DNA of 64,000 bases from Nereocystis luetkeana (taxonomy: Eukaryota; Sar; Phaeophyceae; Laminariales; Laminariaceae): the NCBI GenBank assembly GCA_031213475.1, contig JARUPZ010000013.1, positions 4,878,739-4,942,738 of the forward strand, read 5' to 3'. Below, one piece after another: positions 1 to 11,945 of this stretch. Numbering within the stretch: the first letter of the stretch is position 1; every line of letters begins with the position of its first letter. The notes below the pieces were generated by a model, which saw only the letters and a list, made by a program, of their open reading frames with translations, did no database searches and was not told where the DNA came from. The position numbers and the translations under genes were made by a program.

Positions 1-378
1 GGCATGCTCTTTTCGTGCCCTCGTATGGTTGAGCCCCTCGGTGGTATAGCTACAGTATGGGTATGGCATGGTACGCGGTACGGTAAGGTGAGTCCTGCGT
101 GTGGTGTGGCACGGTGTGTGATATCGTATGCTGATATGGTATGATGGCACGCTTTGTTTGGTGGATACACTACATGGAAAAATCACGGTATGTTATATGG
201 TATGTTTGTGGGTATGGTGGTACGATGTGGTGGATGTAGTATTTGGTTAAATGTTGCCTGGTGGTATGGTATGTGTCAGTATATAAGGTCGGTAAGAGTC
301 GAATATGGCGTACGAATATCATCTGTAACGACCTCATAAATCGATTATTGGAACGTGTTCGAAAATTCAGGACATGTG
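1..378. repeat. GGTATGG-rich low-complexity DNA
   Basis: The left edge is dominated by irregular TGGTATGG and GGTACGG words, a degenerate short-period repeat. I see no exon-like or RNA-like sequence in it. Confidence 0.5.
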
Positions 379-407
379 GACAGACAGACAGACAGACAGA
401 CAGACAG
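379..407. repeat. (CAGA)n microsatellite
   Basis: About seven perfect CAGA units directly abut the left target-site copy of the Harbinger-like element that starts at 411. Confidence 0.9.
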
Positions 408-410
408 TCA

Positions 411-839
411 GGGTGTGTCTTAACCCTCCCAGAGAGCATGGGAACGAGCGGAACGGAACGAGGCTGCTCGTGGTCATTCGTTCCGTTCCTATCTAAAAAA
501 ACGTGTTTGGGTCCACGCAGAATCCTGGGCCTCGCCAGCCGAATCGGCACGAACGGTATCTTTTGCACATGCCACGACCAATTGGTATCCACATAATCTT
601 CGGTGGTGTCCATCTACATCAAATAATCTGCTATTTGTTCCCGTTCGGTCGGGCCGTTCGGTCCTCCCAAACAAGAAAAAGGGGTGCAACACTTCTTCTC
701 CCTCTTACTAGATATACTGTGTTTCTCGGGCTGCACTGAATCTATTCGTTTCCCACAACCAATCACCACCAATTCATGCGGCAAATAATATTCCATTCGG
801 CTCGTTCCAATGCTCTCTGGGGGGGGTTAAGACACACCC
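411..839. mobile_element. Harbinger-like non-autonomous element, long copy
   Basis: The ends form an inverted repeat of roughly 40 bp beginning GGGTGTGTCTTAACCC on both strands and running through AGAGAGCATGGGAACGAGC. A TCA trinucleotide flanks each end (408-410 and 840-842), consistent with a 3-bp target duplication. PIF/Harbinger elements make 3-bp duplications and often start with GGG, so that class is my inference. No transposase frame is present. A shorter relative is at 18040-18245, also between TCA trinucleotides. At the position matching 18112 this copy has the uninterrupted sequence GATATACTG and so serves as the empty-site reference for the TACCWGGTA insertion there. Confidence 0.75.
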
Positions 840-1150
840 TCAGAAACATTTACAATTTCCGAAACAGAGACTCAGTTTTACAAACTGAGAACTGAAGCAT
901 ACGACCTACTGTGGCCCGTGCTGCCGGGTGTGACCCACGTAGTAAGCACGATCCAATCCAGCACATGTCTCCTGTGTGTTGGGTGATCTGTACTGTTCAC
1001 AGATCCTGCACAACCTGTCAAAACGATAGGTGAGGTACTAGATGATCTACAGTAACTAGATAGATAAGTAGGTCACCATCTACCTGTCCAAGGTGTGACA
1101 TGGTCGGGCTCAGAAGTGCAAACAATCCCTGCTGCCGTGGCAAGGCTCTA
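840..1150. other. Unassigned spacer
   Basis: I see nothing gene-like here. The stretch has ordinary composition with a few short CTAGATAG and GTCACC repeats. Confidence 0.4.
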
Positions 1151-1560
1151 CCCGGTATGTTATTTCTAGACGCGTGCTACAGGCACGATCGGGAAACAGC
1201 CAGAAGTGCCAGTCCCTCTATCGTGGCGCTTGAGTAGTGCCGGTCGCCCGCTAAGGTGCCTGTGGAATCGTGATGTTATACCTAGACGCGGGTTTCAATA
1301 GGGGAACAGTTGTGCTCGTTGCCCTCTATAGTTCCGGTTGCCCGCGATAGTGCCTGCAAAATCGCTATGTTATTGTTAGACGCGTGCTACAAGATAAGGG
1401 AACAGCAGGTAGTCCGTCCCGCTACAGTGCCGGCTGAGCAGTAGTGCCGGCTGCCGGGTAACATAGTGCCTGTGGAATCGCTTGCCGCAGACGGGAATAA
1501 CCAGCGTGGAATCGCTTGCCGCAGATGGGAATAACCAGCGTGGCATAGTGTAGGGAGGAG
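1150..1560. repeat. Diverged tandem repeat, about 100-115 bp period
   Basis: The phrase TAGACGCG followed by a GCTAC-like segment recurs near 1167, 1280 and 1378, each followed by a GGGAACAG and GTGCCGG segment. At 1488-1530 a shorter direct duplication (GTGGAATCGCTTGCCGCAG) is appended. No coding function is apparent. Confidence 0.65.
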
Positions 1561-2601
1561 AAGTGCCGGCTGTCGCGATAGAAGTAGTGCCGGTGTTGTT
1601 GGCTGGCGCATACGTATATACCGGCACTATAGAGGGGCGCCACTGCTGAACCGTAGCACGTTTTGGCGAAAACATTTATGGCTGGCTAGGCTCCTTTACT
1701 CAAGGGCTGCTACGGCACTTGACATCGTCTGGCATGAAACAATGCAATCGCGCTGCCCCTAAATTATCATTATTTTTTTTCCCATCCGAAATGTACCAGG
1801 TATCGCATATACACGTTCGGTTCCAACTTGAATTGCATACCTCTCCTAAGACCGCAGAAGTGGTTTCTCTTTGCCCACTCTGAACCAAGCGAATCTCGTT
1901 TTAGGACCGTTTGGATTGAATAATAATGTAAATATAGTTCTTGAAATTATAGACGAGAGTGCTATTTTTTGCATGCCTAGCAAGTGTGATTACTCGTTGG
2001 GTTGTCTCCTTCGTATTTAGTCCAAGGTCAGTTCTGGGTGAGGTGAATAGCTCGTGATTGAGGAGCCTCACGAAATTCTCTCAGAAAAGTCTCGGAAAAT
2101 GGCGACGCTGCCCCTACAGCGGCGCGCATAAAAAACACCTGTGCGCCAACCACAGCGCCGGCGAGAAACAAAACACAACGTCAGCAAATCAAATCGAAAA
2201 CGCACCATCAGCGAGCCTAAACGCAGCATCAGAAACCCAAGGCAAAAACACACAGGATCAGCCAACTAATACACAAGCATCAGCCGAAAAACAAACATAG
2301 CAACAACACCCAATGAAAACACAGCACCCGCCAGAAACAAGCACAAGCACCAGCCAATGAAAACATAGCATGGGCCATCCATAAAAAAAACACAGTGTCA
2401 GTAAAACAAAACGCCGCATCAGCGACGACAAAAATCAAAAGAACAAACAAACAAGCAAACAAACAAAAAAAATAAACAACGTAAGGTCGACGAAAATGAA
2501 ACTCCTTTCGTCACCCAAGTTACCCAAAAAAACAAAACAGCGCGTCAGCGGGGATCCAAAACCCCGACAGAGAACGAAAAAAACACCAAATCCTCCCGCA
2601 C
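1561..2601. other. Spacer downstream of FabI exon B
   Basis: On the minus strand this lies 3' of the FabI exon at 2602-2667, so it should be intron. It holds one TACCAGGTA motif (1794-1802) and, at 2160-2470, an A/C-rich stretch with repeated AAACACAGC words. I could not find the next FabI exon here. It may be to the left of the window. Confidence 0.4.
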
Positions 2602-2667
2602 CTTTAGAAACCCTTGCCGCATCGCCTCCGTAGGGGCGTGGGCAACCGAGTGAAGAACGATGTCGAT
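2602..2667 (-). CDS. fabI: Enoyl-ACP reductase (FabI) internal exon B
   Basis: A 22-codon exon read on the minus strand encodes IDIVLHSVAHAP followed by TEAMRQGFLK. This matches the segment of NADH-dependent enoyl-ACP reductases just before the active-site region (consensus near LDFLVHSIAFAP, then a PFLETSR-like stretch). It ends in a clear donor, AAAG|GTGCGG. The acceptor is less certain because the upstream frame stays open through GGGGTGGGTTCACGGAAG and lacks a pyrimidine tract; I placed it at GGAAG|ATCGAC, which keeps phase 0. It follows the N-terminal exon at 16321-16466 in the right order and strand. About 40-45 residues of the family normally separate the two exons, and that piece was not located. 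The NAD-binding catalytic Tyr/Lys exon is not in view. Confidence 0.7.
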
Positions 2668-3961
2668 CTTCCGTGAACCCACCCCCTCCCCCGGCCCCAC
2701 CTCCGCTCCCCCCCTAGACCCCACCCCTACCCCTGCCCCCCCGCCCGACCCCGGTTCCCACCTCGCTCCTTCTCCTACCCCTCTTCCCGCTTGCCCGCTA
2801 CCGGTTCTCCCCGCTGGGTCCACGCCAGCAGCTGCGGCAGCGGCAGCGGCATCGACAGCGGTCGTTGCGGCAGGAGCGGCAGTTGTCGCGTTTACCGGTG
2901 ACAGGCTGCACAGCCCTCTGTCCTGGAGCATCCGCCAGAGCGCAGCGATTTCGTCCTCCTGCGCCGATTTTGATGCGGTGCAAACCGGGTGCGTGTGAAG
3001 TAGTGTTTTCGCGGCGTTTTGGCCCAGCTACGGGGAAAAAAAAACGATAATCTGGTAGTCCATACGATAAGGCTGACTTCTTCTTGTGCGGATCAGATGT
3101 GTATTCGGTTTTTATTTTTGGCCTATCTGACGATGAAAAAATATCTGTTTTAGGCCGATCGATTTACCCAGGAAATCAGCCACACAGCTTTTCTCGGAAT
3201 GGGTCCAGAGTCTTTTCGAAAGGTACCCAGCTCAAGAAACCGTTTCTCCACAGGCGTAGTTCTAGGTTTTGCCCACTACTATGCAGAATCCGTCCACAAA
3301 CAATCCCAGTTTTTTTTTCCTGATTTTCGAGCTGCTTGAGATTTTTCGGGCTAGATTTCGAATACGCACGTGGTCGGGTACAACTCGAACTGCGCCGATG
3401 GAGAAGCGGGTTCTTCAGTCCGGCATCTCTCGGAGGGTAGAAGGGCCGATGCCGAGAAGAAGCGTAAGGCCGGGCCCCGTCGCTTGGCGGGCGAAAAAAT
3501 ATCTGCGATTCTGGTGAAAGGGCCAGATCGGATCGAAAACAAAAACGCATGACAAATAGAGCTATTTCACTCCTCGTTACATACAGCAGATGTCCACGGA
3601 GTTGCCTGAGGTGGCCGGGGTCAGGGTCAGCGTTAGGGTGTTTCGTTTTTCAAGTATATTTCGCAAAAAACTTCGGATATATACGGGGCAAAGTGCATAC
3701 AGCCCTCGCGCGCTTCGAGGGGGTGCGCCCGGGCACGTGGTTATGCGGCGGAATTATGAGAACCTGCGGCTCGGCTTCGTGCCCAGGTGGTACTCGGGCG
3801 TTTCGCCGAGGTGGGTTTCAGAGGGGGTTGCAAATACGGTAGTGCCATTGATCTGGAGGCGTTTCAAGGGGCGTTTTAAGGTGCTGGGTGGACTTCCTAC
3901 CGCAAACTTGCTTGTACGTACGAGTATGTACCTTACACTGCTGTGCTGGTATTGTTGTTGT
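2668..3961. other. FabI intron, part 1
   Basis: The first 170 bp are C-rich on the plus strand (CCCCAC-type repeats), then a GCAGCGGCAGCG triplet run at 2828-2880. The rest has ordinary composition. Open frames exist on both strands (for example 3590-4072) but carry no recognisable domain and are interrupted by a dispersed repeat. Confidence 0.4.
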
Positions 3962-4312
3962 TGCTGTTCTCACATTAACTCTCTGACGAAGGAGTCCGTG
4001 GTCACACAAAGGTGCTGGAGCCCTCGGAAGATCCGAAAAATCACAAAAAAAAAACGAAATTCGGCTGCCTAAAAATACACGAGACAAAGAAAGCGCACTC
4101 AAGATAAAACCAATGTGCAAACTCAACTAACATGGCCGCGGGTATATCCTCTCAACTATAACATAACAGAGTATCCCCGTTCCCACCACTAACCAAGTAG
4201 TGGCTGCTGACTACAGCGGCTGCTGTCTGGAGTGCTGCCTGCACCGTACGAAACGCACGGTAGTCGTGAACACGAAAGAGGAACACATCTGCCTGCTATC
4301 TGGGTGGTATCC
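3962..4312 (+). repeat. Dispersed duplication D1, copy 1
   Basis: About 350 bp starting TTGCTGTTCTCACATTAAC and ending in ATCTGCCTGCTATCTGG recur in the same orientation near 54812-55165, roughly 90% alike with small indels. No protein domain is recognisable in either copy, so I regard it as a transposable-element fragment or old segmental duplication. Confidence 0.85.
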
Positions 4313-4489
4313 AATCATGGCCGGGAATAGTATCGAAAATACGTGGAATTTATTTTTACTCAGCTCCAGACGAAAGTGTTCATGTGACATGGGTTGTAAT
4401 GTTCGGTGCCCCATAATGGTGTCTAAGGCGTGGATTTTTAATATGCAGTGCCAGATAGTAGTGGTGTTTATATTGTAAAAAGCGGTATG

Positions 4490-4830
4490 GTCAACCCGGC
4501 ACCAGTGCATGTGGTACAGATACATGCGGTACAAGTGCGTGTGGTGCGTTTGAATATCGTACTATTAAAAGGCGCTGCTACACCAGCGCGTGTTGCACGA
4601 GTACATGGGGTACACATGTACACATACGTGTGGCACAAGTACCACGTCGTACAAATACATGTTATATCAGTACATGTGGTACACGCACATGTGGTACACG
4701 CAAAGGGGGTACAAGTACACGTGGTACATGTACATATAATATCATGGTACAAGTACAAGTGGCCCTAGCACTTGTGGACTAAGCGCATACCATGGGCACG
4801 AGCACATGTGGTACAGGTGCATATGGTCTA
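4490..4830. repeat. GTACATGTGGTACA degenerate minisatellite
   Basis: Irregular 12-15 bp units built from GTGGTACA, GTACATG and GTACAAGTAC fill this stretch. Open frames across it (Val/His/Gln-rich on plus, Cys/Thr-rich on minus) are products of the repeat. Confidence 0.85.
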
Positions 4831-4935
4831 ACTACCACACCAGATATATCTCTTGCGTGCCAGGAAATGTGTTAGATCCCAAGGGAGGCGGATTCCACTC
4901 CGCAGACACGCACTAAAAACATCAACGCGCCGCGC

Positions 4936-4978
4936 GGCCGGGCGGGCGGGCGGGCGGGCGGGCGCGCGGGCGGGGGGG
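4936..4978. repeat. (GGGC)n microsatellite
   Basis: About eight GGGC units grade into GCGCGGGC and a G run. Confidence 0.9.
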
Positions 4979-5312
4979 TAGATGTGTTACTGCTTGCTGC
5001 AGCGACGTGCCGCCTACGAATGAACAACACACGATGAACACACACGCACGTAACGTGCACGTAACTCAAAGGAACTTAATCGCCGACGATGTGACGCAGA
5101 GAGAGATAACCTACACAACCATCATCCCGACCAACGAAGCATCGGGCTCCAGCCTTTGCGAACAATTTACCTTTGGCTTACTCGTACTTGTGCTTGTGGT
5201 ACACACTGGTTTACTTAATATATGTATTTATATGTACTTATAATAAGTACACATACGATAGAATAGACTCCGTATAGCAAAGAAGGTGCGTAATGCTACG
5301 GCGGTGAGGGGG

Positions 5313-5610
5313 AGGGGGTGCACTCATCGTCATGCATGGCCCAAGTCGTGTGACCATAGACCCTCGCATCCCCCGTACAAGGCCAGGACGGAGCACGTCG
5401 GGTGTTCTCCGACCAGGCAGGCATTGCTTGCACCAAGGGCGAAGCGACGTGAGGCGTTCGGCGAACCGCATGAAGGGTGAGCCGCGTCCAATTAAGAACC
5501 GTTTGCGAGGCGGACTTCGGCACGGTGTGCGTCCTTTCTTGCGTATGGATGACAGCGTCGAAGGGGGTCATTTTTTTCCGGTAGAACCACTCCAAGGGAC
5601 AGACAGCAAT
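5313..5610 (-). mobile_element. Family A repeat copy
   Basis: A nearly full-length member of a dispersed family of about 270 bp. On the plus strand it begins after a G-rich run with TGCACTCATCGTCATGCATG, continues through the GACCATAGACCCTCGCATCCC block, the GACGGAGCACGTCGGG block and the GCACCAAG block, and ends near GACAGCGTCGAAGGGGGTC. The strand given is the one on which the C/G tract is a 3' poly-C tail. Other copies cluster at 32.6-47.6 kb. Confidence 0.8.
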
Positions 5611-7600
5611 GGGCATACCATGTCATTGTCTCGCAGGTGCCTCACCGTAAAACCTCGGGTACACACCACGCGATAAGACCATTCCCCTTGTGCGACCGCA
5701 AGGTTCCCCACCCCACACAATATGATCTAACTCGACCGCCAGCTACGGTAACCGCAGCAAGAGCAACAACAACAGCAACAACGCGGCACCGTGGTTGTTT
5801 AGCTCCCGCAGTGATAGGCGCGGTTTACAGCGTCGTGGGCGACACAGGAAACGAGGAAAGGGCTGGAGCCAGCGGCTCGTGAAAGACGGTGCATAAAAAA
5901 AAGGTTCGTGCAACAAAAGGGGGAGTGAAAAGTCATTTGAAAAAAAAAATAGTGTAAAACGGTGTACATACACTGGTGTACGTGGAAACACGAAACGCTT
6001 CTCGGGTGCTATGACTATCGTACCTGGTACCTGACTGGTACGATCTCCATGCTTCGACCGTATCTCTACATGGTTGAATAGTCGCACGGGTGTTTTTTTT
6101 CTCTACATAAATCGTTGCGGAAAAAGAAAATGAAAGAGACGGGCAACAACGAGAACAAAGCGAGCGTGGTTGGAAGCTCTTCGACATGCAGCACGTACAG
6201 ACCGGTTCAACCTGAAAAGTAGCATGCGACTGCAGCCATGCATGATATCGAGTACATCCCCTCCCCCTCCCTCCTCCCCCCCCGTGTCCAATGTTGACGC
6301 AGTTACATTTTTGTGTTTTGGGGTCAGACAGACCCTAAAGTTTGCAAACGTGTTTAATGAGCTCCTACCAAACTGTGTCGTGATGGCGTTTGCTTTTGTT
6401 TTCGTCGGAGATGTAGTGATTGGGTTATATTTGTAGATAGTTGGGCCTCCCCTGGAACCCCAAACGTTCGGCGAAAAACAATACACGAAGAAAAATACAC
6501 ACACGTACGCATTCAGAATATTTTCAGCAATGGCTCATAGAATATATTTCGGCAAGCGTATTCAAATTTTTTATGTTTTTTTTGTTTTCGAAAAACTGTG
6601 TGGGTGTTTGGGACTTTTTGTGCAAGGAAAGCGCGCCAGCTAGGATACAACTCACGGGCAACGCCTCGTCACTACTCAGTTTCAGAGTATATATTATATT
6701 GGCCCCCTACCCAGTCAACTTTTTTTCTAATATTTGCAAACGTGTTAAGAGAAACGTTTTTTTTTCGAGTTGTACACGACGCCGACAGCGACGCCGACTC
6801 ATTTCAGGATCCCAAACAAACAAAACGATACAACTTTGTTTGGCTGGCCAGTTAAGCCCCTGTATCATACCCGGTACCTGGTCCGTAGCAGGCGGGGTTA
6901 GGAGGGGGAAAAAAACAGAAACATAGTGAATTAGTAGCCAACACCAGTACTATGGTATACAAGTGCTGTCAGTGACGTAGGGGTGGGACATTTGGCGAGG
7001 AGTGTGTTACACGAGGGTTTGCCAAGAGACGAAGTTGTGAATAGGAGCCTTCACGAAGGAAGAGTGAGATATTTATTGGTGCCGAGCGACAGAAGAGAGA
7101 CTACTAACAGTATTGATGTCTCGTACGTACGTATTACATTCGATTCAAGTCGGAATGGAAGATGTACAATACATTGTCGAAGCCAAAAGGAAAAAAAACA
7201 CACACACACCAGGAAGAAAAGGACGTTGTGCCCGCAGTTTCCAAAATTTGGGGGCCTCTTGGTAAGTTTCAGGAGAGATAACAGGGAAACCTTCCACGAG
7301 ATTTTCTGAAAACACATGACGTATCAAAACAAATGTAGCTGCGATTGAAGCGCGTGCGGTTACGGCCAATACAACCCGACCACGCCATGTTTCCAGCATT
7401 TTTAGCCATAAAGTTTGGCCTAGTTGACGTCTTCGAAATCGGTTAAAAAGCCCATATAGGGGCCGGGTGTCGACGGGCAGAACAGAACAGTTAAACGTCA
7501 AGAATATACACGGGCGACCACGACCGCATGGACGACTACACCAGAGACCAGTGCAGCAGGAGAACTAAAGCACCGAAAGAGCCATAATAGTCAAGTGGAG
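5611..7600. other. FabI intron, part 2
   Basis: No exon was recognised. It contains an ACAACAACAGCAAC triplet run (5760-5790), a short family A tail at 6229-6290 ending in a CCCCTCCC tract, one TACCTGGTA motif (6021-6029), and several T-rich patches around 6570 and 6720-6760. Open frames here (for example 6441-6926) show no known motif. Confidence 0.4.
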
Positions 7601-8166
7601 GGACTCACAAAAGTAAAAGGCGAATAAAAACATGTACGTTGGGACTATATATATATGCGTTGGAGGAGAAGACGGTTTCTCCTCTTATTTTCCCTGCTGC
7701 TGTATCCGGTAAAGAAGTGTTGGATATCGAACGAGCATCGAGTTCGAAACCTTGCCGACGAGCAAAAAACAAAGTTATTCGATACGATTTCGATATTTGG
7801 TACCCGGCACATGAAAGCTTTCGTTCAATATCCGCAGGAAAGACACGAGGGACGCGCACTGGGGAAGGAGGGGGAAAAAACACGTTCGACATTTTCGATG
7901 TATCGATCTATCGAAACTTTCGATACGACGTCCAACACCGTTTCCCGGCTGCACCCAGCCTCTCACCTTCGATACGTCGCAGGGCGCAGCGGGCACGGGA
8001 CCGTTACCGTCTTCATCGTTGCTGTTGCTGTTGATGCTGCCATCGTACGGGCCCCACCTTGCTCGGACCAGCTTCTCTACGGGCTGGCGAAAGCGCTCAT
8101 TCTGTGCGTTCGATTGTTGGCGACCAGGCGCAAAAGATATCGGGATGTTATGGAGAGATGAATATC
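7601..8166. other. Spacer rich in TTCGATA/TATCGA words
   Basis: TATCGA, TTCGATA and CGATAC occur unusually often from 7720 to 7990. A 168-residue open frame (7655-8161) crosses this but has no domain I recognise and I do not call it a gene. Confidence 0.4.
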
Positions 8167-8760
8167 GGGTCGAAAAGTCGCATTTCTGGGCCGTTTGGGC
8201 TGCGGGTGGGAACCAGGCCTATAGAGGGCGAAGGGTTGGCCTGGGCCTACGCCCGTATACGTTCGTCCCGCCACGTAGCCATGAGCCGTGCCAGTACAGC
8301 AAGTACTAATAGTATCATAATGGTGTTTATATTGTGTGTGGACGTTCTCACCGCACGCCGTCCTTTCCACCATTCGGCGTCCGGCGAACGTAGTGTTATT
8401 GTGATGGGAGTCCATATGCTATAGATATATCATAGGAACCCATGCGTGCAAAGGGTTCTATAAAATTATGAAATACGTCAGCTGTGAGTTCGGCTGATTA
8501 AATAGTTGATACTCAGCTTTACGAGCTGCGTAATAGGTAATCAGGTCTCGTCTATACCCCATTTTTTACCGAATTTTACAATTGTATGATAGGCCATTCG
8601 CGTTTTTAGAAAAAGTGACGTCATACCCTCTCCAACAAGGTGCACAGGGTAGATTGGGGCAACCACGATGACAGCAGTGTGCTGGGGGTTTCCCTCTGTC
8701 TATCGCGGCTTCCTGCTGCCTTCTTCGGGTACCCTTAACCTTCTGGTTTATGTACCTCAC
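8167..8760 (+). repeat. Dispersed duplication D2, copy 1
   Basis: The stretch from GTCGAAAAGTCGCATTTCTGG to the TCTGGTTTATG segment aligns with 11519-11945 in the same orientation, including the shared blocks GGCCGTTTGGGCTGCGGGTG, GGGTTGGCCTGGGCCTACG and TCTATCGCGGCTTCCTGC. This copy carries about 150 bp (8455-8610) absent from the second. Confidence 0.85.
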
Positions 8761-8830
8761 TGCTCATGCATTTTCGATGTGTCGAAAGATCGAACTTCGT
8801 GCGGACCAGGCACAGAAGATATCGGAATCT

Positions 8831-8939
8831 TATTACGGGGGACCATAGTAAATAGGACCTGTGGTACACACAAAAACCCATATATTTACCTATTTATACC
8901 AACACTATTTGGTCCTATTTACTATGGCCCCCCGTAATA
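8831..8939. mobile_element. M1 foldback MITE, copy a
   Basis: A 109-bp element whose ends are inverted copies of TATTACGGGGGACCATAG, followed inside by TAAATAGGACC. It has no coding capacity. Similar copies are at 20085, 21971, 22967, 28754 and 51478, with degraded ones at 27246, 41109 and 53285. A TA (or TTA/TAA) target duplication fits the borders but is hidden by the palindrome. Confidence 0.9.
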
Positions 8940-9789
8940 GTTGAGTTGAACAACGTATCGAAAGTTTCGATAAATATTGAAATATCGAGCAAAACGTTAT
9001 TCATAAATATTGTTGTGTTGGATATGAAAGCGAAAGTTTCGATATATAAGCCGAAAGTTGGCACAGAAGGGAGGTATACTTGGACTTGGTGCATGGGTTT
9101 CCTTTTGTTTCCGAGGTTTTCTTCTTTCGGGAAAGTTATGAGTGATCAATGTTGAAGATCATGCTGCACCTTGTCGGAAGGCAAGCGAAATAATAATATA
9201 TACCAGGTATATCAAAATATCAAACACAATGCTATTAATGATAGTAGTGTTGGATATCGCATCGATTTTGTCGGTACATCGTATCGGACGTGTTTTTCCG
9301 TCCACCCCCTGGCATCCCCGTGTTTTGCTGACATTGAACGAAACTTTGCCGGTATCATCAAGTATGGAAATCGTATCGATTGTTTCATCAATGTTGTATC
9401 GTAGTCCATGTTCTCTGGGAACAGACAAATGGCTCAAACTTGAAAAAAAAAACAGTCAAAAACTTGCCCATTTTTGCACGTTGTCGCCCATTTTTTAGCC
9501 CAACAATGTACCATAACCCCTCTCACGGGATCGAAACTTCCTGTTGCGCAGGTTTATCGCACACGTCAGCTCAGTCCCTGTACTCGGTGTTCAAACGATC
9601 CACGAGGAAACCAGCAACATTTTGGTAAAGTCCGTTTTTTTTCCATGTAGTTACGCATATCGGGGATGTAGCCACAATGGTACCATGCAGCAGCAGGCGC
9701 GTGAAAGGAAATATTTATATCGACTTCGAGACTTTTTGTGTTGCTGGCTCGCAGCTCCGAGTTCACACGAAAACAGCGTTTGTGAGTCG
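8940..9789. other. FabI intron, part 3
   Basis: No gene recognised. From 8950 to 9390 TATCGA/TCGATA words and AAAGTTTCGATA recur as in 7.7-8.0 kb, and one TACCAGGTA lies at 9201-9209. Confidence 0.4.
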
Positions 9790-10150
9790 TTCCTGTCTGT
9801 TTCATCTTTCTTTTAATGTGTTTTCAACATCACTTTTACTTTCCAGCCTTACTCATGGGATGTTTTCACCCTCGGCGATCTTCTGGACAAGCCGTGGTCA
9901 CAGGTGTCCACCCTTCTCCCCCCCGGTACGTGCCTTTATTTTTTGTCGCGCATAGGGTTCAGCATTCCCATTGCTCGTCGATTTTCATCGAATGTAGCTA
10001 ACTCACGCTCTCGCGCTTTCCGCTGATCAATTTCTTCTTTTGCAAGAAAAAAACCACGAGCATGCACTCGGTGAGACTTGAACCCACGAAATTGATCTTG
10101 ATAGGCACGCGGACCACCTACCAAATCGTATAGTTGCCCGGTGCCCCCGG
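9790..10150 (-). mobile_element. tRNA-derived SINE, diverged copy
   Basis: Read on the minus strand, a tRNA-like head (about 10140 to 10065) has an A-box-like TATACGATTTGGTAGG and a B-box GGTTCAAGTCTCAC. It is followed by a body containing AAATAAAGGCACGTACCG and GGGAGAAGG, the same order as in the intact SINE at 57241-57589. The head does not fold as a functional tRNA, because I cannot form a proper anticodon arm. Confidence 0.6.
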
Positions 10151-10514
10151 CGCCCTCACACACGCCAGAAGGAGGGCTCATCAATCTCGTGGGCTGTCGC
10201 TGCCTGCGGGGAGGGTGCTACTGTAGCTGTCTGCAAGCGAAGAGCAAACGTTCAATCCGGGGGGGCTGGGTTGTGTTTGTGCCCTCCGAATTGCCGACCA
10301 GTTTCGACCACACAGCAGCACCCGAAAGTCGGGGTTTAGATAGAGACCCCAGATGAGAAACCTATGGGCAGAAAAAAAACTCGAGAGAATTACAACCTGC
10401 CATGTATCGACGAAACGCTAAGCCGACAACACCCAATCTGCGCCAAAAAGCAACGAATCAGCCGAAGGTCCAAAATGAAGCGTGTGTCAAAATCGGGCGT
10501 AACTACCTATGCCG

Positions 10515-10516
10515 AT

Positions 10517-10559
<43 letters not shown>

Positions 10560-10600
10560 GGTTTATAAATATAATATATATGTATATATATATATATATC
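10515..10600. repeat. (AT)n microsatellite
   Basis: Two TATATA runs are separated by CCTGGTTTATAAATA. The interruption resembles the dispersed TACCWGGTA motif but ends GGTT. Confidence 0.9.
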
Positions 10601-10809
10601 CAGACGTTAGAGTGACCCGAAAACCCGGGGGTATGGTGGAAACCCTAACTTCACACCGCGTGTGCAAATTGTACTCTGCACACCCTTCATTATATGCTGC
10701 TTTTAGTGTAGTATATTTATTGCTGTGGCCATTTAGGTGGAAACCCTCGACTTTGGTGGGAAGGTCAGGGTGGGACAAAGGTGCCCGGGTTTTTCGCAGC
10801 GCGCATGTG

Positions 10810-11215
10810 GGGCCGACCCACCCGACCCGAACCCTAACTCTAACCCTATCCCAGTAATCTGTGCTTTGATGAGAGTACCAAGTGGGAGCAGGAGGGAGGT
10901 GTGCACTGCATATTTTGCATACCTATCCGGCGTGCGTCGGGGATGGGGGGGTGGATAAGCTCCACCGCGGCCTTCAGTGTGTCTGCTGTGCGGTTGTGCT
11001 CGTGGTATCCGGTACGTTGGCGTGGACCACGTTTTTGCGTTGCCAAATCTCCGAACGCCAAATTTGTTTCCCGCAGGTTGCGCAAACATTATTGTAGCCC
11101 CATGGTCGAACGAGCGGAGAAGTCCGCTTTAACCCCAACCTAAGCCTGACCCAAACCCAACCCTTTACACCACCACTAACCCCATGACACCTCCTCTAAC
11201 CCCGACTCATGCCCG
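10810..11215. repeat. Degenerate CCCTAA-like patches
   Basis: Two C-rich patches (10824-10855 and 11130-11210) are built from CCCTAAC, CCCAACC and CTAACCC variants. They resemble strongly degraded TTAGGG-type telomere repeat but no perfect array is present. Confidence 0.4.
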
Positions 11216-11518
11216 CAGATAGCTGCATCAAGCATCCCTGCAGATCTCAAAATTGAGTATAAACCACTCAATCGGTCGAACTCACAGTTGCCGAACTATA
11301 TATTAAATATATCAAAACAGGATGCCCCTTTATCATACGGAGCATTATTGGGGTATTTAGATTTAGAGGTGTAGTTGTGTCTTTGCCGCCTGTCTCCCGG
11401 CCACGTATGGGTTGTAAATGATCTCGTGCAGCTACAAATAGGCGCCCCCCCGCCCCCCCCTGTACCCCCACACGCACACACACGATGCCGCTGTCGATGA
11501 TTCCACCAGGCGAACAAG

Positions 11519-11945
11519 TCGTCGAAAAGTCGCCCTTCTGGGCCGTTTGGGCTGCGGGTGGGGACCAGAACTATAGAGGGCTAAGGGTTGGCCTGGGCCT
11601 ACGCCCGTAAACGTTCGTCCCGCTACGAAGCCATGGGTCATGCCAGTGCAGTAGGTACTAGTAGTATCATAATGGTGTTGATGTGTGTGCACGGTCTTCA
11701 CCGCACGCCGTCCTCTCCACCGTTCGACGTCCAGCGAACGTAGTGGTATTGTGATGGAGCCCATAGGTTATAGATATAGGAACTTATACGTGCTTAGGGT
11801 TTGTAGAAGAAGTGACGTCGCGCCTCTCCGATGAGGTGCACACGGTAGATCAGGGGGGCCACAATAGTGTACTGGGTGGTTCCCTCCGTCTATCGCTGCT
11901 TCCTGCTGCCTGCTTCGCGCACCCTCCATCTTCTGGTTTCTGCGC
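11519..11945 (+). repeat. Dispersed duplication D2, copy 2
   Basis: Second copy of the unit at 8167-8760, shorter by the internal block noted there. The two copies are about 3.3 kb apart on the same strand within the FabI intron. Confidence 0.85.

Noticed and set aside
7655-8161. 168-residue plus-strand frame
   Set aside because: No domain; it crosses TATCGA-rich DNA and lies in the FabI intron on the opposite strand.
10060-10140. Minus-strand tRNA gene
   Set aside because: A- and B-box-like sequences are present but no anticodon stem with a seven-base loop can be formed, and SINE body sequence follows.
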